From [Eubacterium] saphenum (GTDB lineage Bacteria > Bacillota > Clostridia > Oscillospirales > Ruminococcaceae), in contig SFJQ01000029.1 in assembly GCA_004555855.1 (NCBI GenBank), positions 1 to 17,245 on the forward strand: a DNA stretch of 17,245 nt. Direction: 5' to 3'. Shown here in pieces: positions 13,207 through 17,245 of the stretch; the first letter of the stretch is position 1, and every line of letters starts with the position of its first letter. A program made the translations under genes and the position numbers. The notes under the pieces were generated by a model that worked only from the letters and a program-made list of their open reading frames with translations, had not been told where the DNA came from and searched no databases.

Positions 13207-14481
13207 ATGTTCGCGGATAAGGTTGATATTTCGATAAAGGCGGGGGACGGCGGAAACGGCGCGGTGTCCTTTCACAGAGAAAAGTACGTTGCGGCGGGCG
13301 GACCTGACGGCGGTGACGGCGGAAAAGGCTCGGACATCGTTTTCGTTGCGGACGACAGCCTGTCAACACTCATAGATTTCCGATACAAGAAAAAATACGT
13401 TGCCCCGAACGGCGAACCCGGCGGCGCAAAACGCTGCTCGGGCAAGTCGATGGAGCCGACCGTTATCCGAGTTCCGCGCGGAACCGTGGTAAAAGACGCG
13501 AAAACCGGCAGAATTATGGCGGATATTTCCGGCGATGAACCCGTGGTAATCGCGCGCGGCGGCAAGGGCGGCTGGGGAAATATGCACTTCGCAACTCCCA
13601 CACGCCAAATCCCCCGCTTCTCGAAGCCGGGTTTTCCGGGCGAGAAATTTGAGGTTACTCTGGAGCTTAAACTGCTCGCGGACGTTGGTCTTGTTGGATT
13701 TCCGAATGTTGGAAAATCCACTTTAATCAGCGTTGTGAGCGCCGCGAAGCCCAAAATCGCGAACTACCATTTCACCACGCTTTCACCTGTTCTCGGAGTG
13801 GTAAAGCGCGGCGAAAAGTCCTTTGTTATGGCGGATATTCCGGGACTTATCGAGGGCGCTTCGGAGGGCGCGGGGCTTGGTCACGAGTTTTTGCGGCACG
13901 TTGAGCGCTGCCGTCTGATAATCCACGTTGTGGACGTTTCGGGCGTTGAGGGGCGCGACCCTATCGAGGATTACGAAAAAATCAACGCCGAGCTTGCGAA
14001 TTTCTCGGAGGATTTGTCCGAATTGCCGCAGATTGTCGCGGCAAACAAGTGCGACCTCGCCGATGAGGAGCAGATTGCGCGATTTGAGGAATATATCGCG
14101 GGAAAAGGTCTGAAGCTGTTCAAAATTTCCGCGGCGACAACCGAGGGCACCGCAGCGCTTATGGACGAGGCTTGCGCGGAGCTTGACAAATTGCCGCCCG
14201 TGAAGCGCTTCGAGCCGACTCCTCTTTCGCTCGAGGAGCTGGAGAAAATGTCCGAGGAGAAGCGCGCGTTCAGCATCACAAACGAGGATGGCGTGTTTAT
14301 CGTCACGGCGGACTGGCTTGCGCCGATTTTGTACAACTGCAATATGGAGGACTACGAGAGCCTGCAATATTTCCAGCGCGTTCTCCGTCAGAGCGGCATT
14401 ATAGACGAGCTTGAGAATATGGGAATTGAAGAGGACGACGTGGTTTCCATCTACGATTTTGAGTTCAATTACGTCAGATAA
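13207..14481 (+). CDS. obgE: Obg-family GTPase, ribosome assembly
   Basis: 424 aa, cytoplasmic GTPase that binds 50S precursors and links ribosome assembly to growth and stress. Three domains are seen: the glycine-rich Obg domain (about 1-158; GDGGNG, GGPDGGDGGKGSD, RGGKGGWGN), the G domain, and a C-terminal OCT domain (about 345-424). G motifs: GFPNVGKS (164-171), TT (190-191), DIPG (210-213), NKCD (280-283) and SAA (308-310). The ATG is seven bases after GGAGG. It follows the rplU-prp-rpmA operon, a common arrangement, but is separated from it by a terminator. Confidence 0.98.
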   Translation: MFADKVDISIKAGDGGNGAVSFHREKYVAAGGPDGGDGGKGSDIVFVADDSLSTLIDFRYKKKYVAPNGEPGGAKRCSGKSMEPTVIRVPRGTVVKDAKTGRIMADISGDEPVVIARGGKGGWGNMHFATPTRQIPRFSKPGFPGEKFEVTLELKLLADVGLVGFPNVGKSTLISVVSAAKPKIANYHFTTLSPVLGVVKRGEKSFVMADIPGLIEGASEGAGLGHEFLRHVERCRLIIHVVDVSGVEGRDPIEDYEKINAELANFSEDLSELPQIVAANKCDLADEEQIARFEEYIAGKGLKLFKISAATTEGTAALMDEACAELDKLPPVKRFEPTPLSLEELEKMSEEKRAFSITNEDGVFIVTADWLAPILYNCNMEDYESLQYFQRVLRQSGIIDELENMGIEEDDVVSIYDFEFNYVR

Positions 14482-14522
14482 AGAAAATTCTTCCGAGAGC
14501 GGGATTTCGGGAGGTGCATTTT

Positions 14523-15218
14523 ATGAGTTCAATCGGCAATTTAATCAACGGTCTTGAACGTCCGACAGCGGGCAGCGATGAAACAGCTCAGAAGGTTCTC
14601 TCGCTTTGCGGGAACGTTTCGCCGAAAAACGCGCTGTTTATCGGAGATGAATATTTCACGCCAACGCTTGTCAGAAAACAGACGGGCGCGGAGGTTTGCG
14701 CGTGTTTTAACGAGCAGTTTCGTGCACAACGAGCATCGGCTATGGGATTTTCGGCAAGAGTTGTGATGCCGTTTGAAATCCCGCAAAACGAGCCTGCGTG
14801 GGATTTCATCTGGTACAACGGAGTGTCTTCGCTTGAAGGCTCGGCGCGGCTGCTGGAGCAGATTTACGACAGCCTTGAAAAAGGCGGCACGGCGGTTTTC
14901 AGGACGCTTTGCTGGCTAATCGAGCCGTCGCCGGATACCAAGTGTTATGTGGAGCGCCGTTTCGGAAAGCCCGAGGCGCTGGACGCGGTTTTGAGAAACG
15001 CAAAGGAGCAGGGCTTCAAAATCCGCGATTTTTACATTGCCCCGAAAACCGACTGGACGCACGGCCTTTACGAGCCGCTCAAAGCCGCTATGCAGCAGCT
15101 TGAGGGCGCTTCGGAGGACGGCGAGGAAACGGGAATTTCGGAGCTGAACAAAGAGATGTATATGTTTGAATTGCACAGCGAGGAGTACAGCTTTGTCTAC
15201 TACATTCTTGAAAAGTGA
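14523..15218 (+). CDS. Putative class I methyltransferase-fold protein
   Basis: 231 aa. The order of elements suggests a Rossmann-like methyltransferase: NALFIGDEYFTPTLVRK as a first strand and loop, VCACFNEQF as a second strand, WDFIWYNGVSSLEGSARLLEQIYDSLEKGGTAVFRT as the family's fourth strand, helix and fifth strand, and YFVYYILEK-like final strands (SFVYYILEK). The SAM-binding glycine motif is degenerate (GDEYFT rather than GxGxG), so activity is uncertain. An upstream GTG (14514) overlaps the ribosome binding site; the ATG at 14523 is eight bases after GGGAGG and is preferred. It lies 41 nt after obgE and its end overlaps mrnC by 26 nt. Exact function unknown. Confidence 0.75.
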   Translation: MSSIGNLINGLERPTAGSDETAQKVLSLCGNVSPKNALFIGDEYFTPTLVRKQTGAEVCACFNEQFRAQRASAMGFSARVVMPFEIPQNEPAWDFIWYNGVSSLEGSARLLEQIYDSLEKGGTAVFRTLCWLIEPSPDTKCYVERRFGKPEALDAVLRNAKEQGFKIRDFYIAPKTDWTHGLYEPLKAAMQQLEGASEDGEETGISELNKEMYMFELHSEEYSFVYYILEK

Positions 15219-15615
15219 GCCGCTCTCCGAAAAGGAAGCGGCGGCTTATTCGCCGAACGTTCTCGCGTTTTACGGGGACTCGGTTTACGAAACGCTGGTT
15301 CGCGAGAACATTGTCCGAAATCATCAGACAAACGCCGGTAAACTCCACGAGCTTGCCGTAAAACGCGTTCGCGCGAGCTTTCAGTCCGAGGCTGTGAATA
15401 TCGTCGAGCCGCTTCTCACGGAGAAGGAAGCCGATATTCTGCGGCGCGGACGAAACGCGGGAGGAATTTCAATTCCGAAGAGCGCGAAAGCCTCTGAATA
15501 CCGCCGCGCGACCGCTCTCGAAACGCTTTTCGGGTATCTCGCGCTGAGCGAGCAAAACGACCGTTTGAGAGAACTTTTTGACGCAATCATCAATACGTTT
15601 TCCGAGGAAGGTTGA
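15193..15615 (+). CDS. mrnC: Mini-ribonuclease 3
   Basis: 140 aa. An RNase III catalytic domain without the double-stranded-RNA-binding domain, the enzyme that matures the ends of 23S rRNA in B. subtilis. Signatures: AFYGDSVYETLVR with Asp29, RRGRNAG (84-90), and the helix ALETLFGYL with Glu110; Asp29 and Glu110 are the expected metal ligands. The start is a TTG at 15193, seven bases after AGGAG inside the preceding gene; a TTG at 15208 is also possible but has poor spacing, and a longer TTG start at 15166 lacks a site. Four bases separate its stop from yitT. Confidence 0.92.
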   Translation: MSTTFLKSEPLSEKEAAAYSPNVLAFYGDSVYETLVRENIVRNHQTNAGKLHELAVKRVRASFQSEAVNIVEPLLTEKEADILRRGRNAGGISIPKSAKASEYRRATALETLFGYLALSEQNDRLRELFDAIINTFSEEG

Positions 15616-15619
15616 GCAA

Positions 15620-16480
15620 ATGAAAAAGAAAATTCGTCGTTGGGTAATTGACATTTTGGTTATGATTTTAGCCGCGGCGATATATTCGCTCGGAGTACAC
15701 ATTTTCATCTCCCCGAACGATATCGCGCCGGGCGGCGTGACGGGAATTGCGATAATTCTCACAGAGTTCTGGGGGATTAGCGTCGGCACGCTGATTTTCC
15801 TGCTGAATATTCCGCTGATTATCGCGGGATTTATCCTGCTGAACAAAACAACGATGATTAAAACGATGATTTCGGTTGCGCTGATAACCGTTTTCACGAA
15901 TTTAGCGGAGATGTTCGTTCCCGTTTATGACGCGTCGGGCGGAAACGGCGTAATTGCGGCAATTTTCGGCGGAGCGGCTATGGGTATCGGTCTGGGGCTC
16001 GGATATAACCGCGAAAGCACCTCGGGCGGCACGGATATCCTCACAAAAATTATCGGAAAATACCACTCCGATTTTAAGCTCGGGGCAATTCAGGCGGCGC
16101 TTGACGGGATTGTCGTTGTGCTGGGATTTGCGGTTTTCAGGGACGTCAACACCGTGCTTTATGCAGCAATTGCGATTTTCGTGCAGTCAAAGCTCACCGA
16201 TACCATCGTTTACGGCAGTCAGGAAAGCAGATTTATGCTGATTTTCTCGGAAAACTACAAGAAGATTGCCGAGGAGATTTTGAAGCAGAGCAACGGCGTC
16301 ACGCTGTTCAAGGGAGAGGGCGCTTACAGCGGAAACGAGCGGCAGGTTCTCGCAACGGCTGTTCACCGCAGCAACTATTCCAAGGTTAAACGCATTGTTA
16401 AAACCGCCGACCCGAAAGCGTTCGTCATCACGACAAGCGCGAACGAGGTTTACGGCGAGGGTTTTACCAAGCTGAATTAG
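15620..16480 (+). CDS. YitT family membrane protein (DUF161/DUF2179)
   Basis: 286 aa. The N-terminal two thirds hold about five or six membrane helices with family motifs FISPNDIAPGGVTGIAI (29-45) and GLGYNRESTSGGTDIL (126-141). The C-terminal ~85 residues form the soluble DUF2179 domain (GVTLFKGEGAYSGNERQVL, then IVKTADPKAFVITTSANEVYGEGF). Biochemical function is unknown; a transporter role is often suggested. The ATG at 15620 is eight bases after GAGGAAGG; an earlier in-frame ATG (15578) inside mrnC has no site and would add 14 polar residues. Four bases separate it from mrnC. Confidence 0.92.
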   Translation: MKKKIRRWVIDILVMILAAAIYSLGVHIFISPNDIAPGGVTGIAIILTEFWGISVGTLIFLLNIPLIIAGFILLNKTTMIKTMISVALITVFTNLAEMFVPVYDASGGNGVIAAIFGGAAMGIGLGLGYNRESTSGGTDILTKIIGKYHSDFKLGAIQAALDGIVVVLGFAVFRDVNTVLYAAIAIFVQSKLTDTIVYGSQESRFMLIFSENYKKIAEEILKQSNGVTLFKGEGAYSGNERQVLATAVHRSNYSKVKRIVKTADPKAFVITTSANEVYGEGFTKLN

Positions 16481-16513
16481 TTTATATTACAAATTTTATA
16501 AAGGAGAAGATTT

Positions 16514-17245
16514 ATGTCAGGACATTCAAAATGGAGCACAATCAAGCGCAAAAAGGGTGAAAAAGACGGCGCAAGAGCAAAGGTTTTCACGAAGATAAGC
16601 CGTGAAATTCTCGTTTGCATCAAGGAAACAGGCAGCGCAGACCCCGCCAACAACTCAAAGCTCGCGACGCTTGTTCAAAAGGCAAAGTCCAACAATATCC
16701 CGAACGATAACATCGACAGACTGCTCAAAAAGGCAGCGGGCGGCAGTGAAAAGAACGACTACGAAAACTGCGTTTACGAGGGATACGGACCGGGCGGAGT
16801 TGCGGTAATCGTGGACTGCCTCACCGACAACAGAAACCGTACTGCGGGCGAAATCCGCCACTATTTCGATAAATCCGGCGGAAATATGGGAACCACGGGC
16901 TGCGTTTCGTTTATGTTCTCGCTCAAGGGTGTTGTAGTACTTAACAACGAGGACGGCGATATCGACGAGGACAAGGCGATGGAGGACATTCTCGAGAGCG
17001 GCGCGGACGACTTCGCTTTTGAGGACGGGGTTGTTGAGATTACAACCGACCCTGCTGTTGTAGGAACTGTTGCCGAGGAGCTTACAAAGCGCGGCTATCA
17101 GGTAATTTCTGCTGAGGCGGCGCAGGTTCCTTCTACTTATACAACGCTCACCGACGAGGACCAGCTCAAGAAAATGGCGCAGCTTCTTGATATGCTCGAC
17201 GATAACGACGACGTGCAGAATGTCTGGCACAACTGGGACGAGCCG
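16514..17245 (+). CDS. yebC: YebC/PmpR-family protein, 3' end cut by window
   Basis: 244 residues are visible and the frame is still open at the edge; the family is about 240-250 aa, so only a few residues are missing. It starts MSGHSKWSTIKRKKGEKDGARAKVF, the diagnostic YebC N-terminus, followed by NNSKLATLVQKAKSNNIPNDNI, YEGYGPGGVAVIVDCLTDN and GGNMGTTGCVSFMF. Members have been described as DNA-binding regulators (PmpR) and, more recently, as translation factors that help at proline stretches. AAGGAG lies upstream of the ATG, 33 nt after the yitT stop, without a terminator between, so it is probably read with the upstream genes. Confidence 0.97.
   Translation, partial: MSGHSKWSTIKRKKGEKDGARAKVFTKISREILVCIKETGSADPANNSKLATLVQKAKSNNIPNDNIDRLLKKAAGGSEKNDYENCVYEGYGPGGVAVIVDCLTDNRNRTAGEIRHYFDKSGGNMGTTGCVSFMFSLKGVVVLNNEDGDIDEDKAMEDILESGADDFAFEDGVVEITTDPAVVGTVAEELTKRGYQVISAEAAQVPSTYTTLTDEDQLKKMAQLLDMLDDNDDVQNVWHNWDEP

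Overview
The window looks like chromosomal DNA of a low-to-mid GC Gram-positive bacterium of the Clostridia, most likely an Oscillospirales/Ruminococcus-like gut organism (inference). The signs are AAGGAG-type ribosome binding sites on almost every gene, strong sigma-A promoters, a Prp protease paired with an N-terminally extended L27, a Mini-RNase III, a YmfF/YmfH pair, an EndoA-type MazF and a YitT-family protein. Nothing in it looks like a prophage, transposon or CRISPR locus.

Layout, left to right. (1) 1-248, minus: 5' part of a DinB-like gene cut by the window edge. (2) 314-3686, minus: a chemoreceptor followed 11 nt later by aldose 1-epimerase (galM), read from a good promoter and ending at a hairpin terminator. 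(3) 3706-5127, minus: an HD-domain dNTPase (dgt), divergent from (4) 5253-5597, plus: a MazF/EndoA toxin with no visible antitoxin. (5) 5598-6079: no gene, but a dense run of about ten consecutive hairpins. (6) 6080-11607, minus: a compact six-gene cluster, ymfF-ymfH-lgt-lipoprotein-folD-small membrane protein, with gaps of 3-18 nt and one ATGA overlap. (7) 11608-12180: a control region with a consensus promoter and terminator on the minus strand that would make a ~125-nt RNA (sRNA or attenuated leader), a ymfF-proximal promoter, a cre-like palindrome, the consensus rplU promoter and an L21-leader-like structure. (8) 12181-17245, plus: rplU-prp-rpmA, a terminator, then obgE, a methyltransferase-like gene, mrnC, yitT and yebC (cut near its end).

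Functionally, the right half is a translation/ribosome block: L21 and L27, the protease that matures L27, the Obg assembly GTPase, Mini-RNase III for 23S rRNA maturation, and YebC. The central cluster joins M16-type YmfF/YmfH, the lipoprotein-lipidating enzyme Lgt, a lipoprotein that Lgt should modify, and folate C1 enzyme FolD.

The points most worth a second look are: the hairpin array at 5634-6021; the candidate small RNA at 11712-11838, whose transcript carries a 14-nt perfect complement to the endoA Shine-Dalgarno region; the lipoprotein at 7115-7855, in which a SecD P1-head-like domain appears to be inserted into a BspA-type leucine-rich-repeat protein; and the 110-residue charged tail on Lgt.
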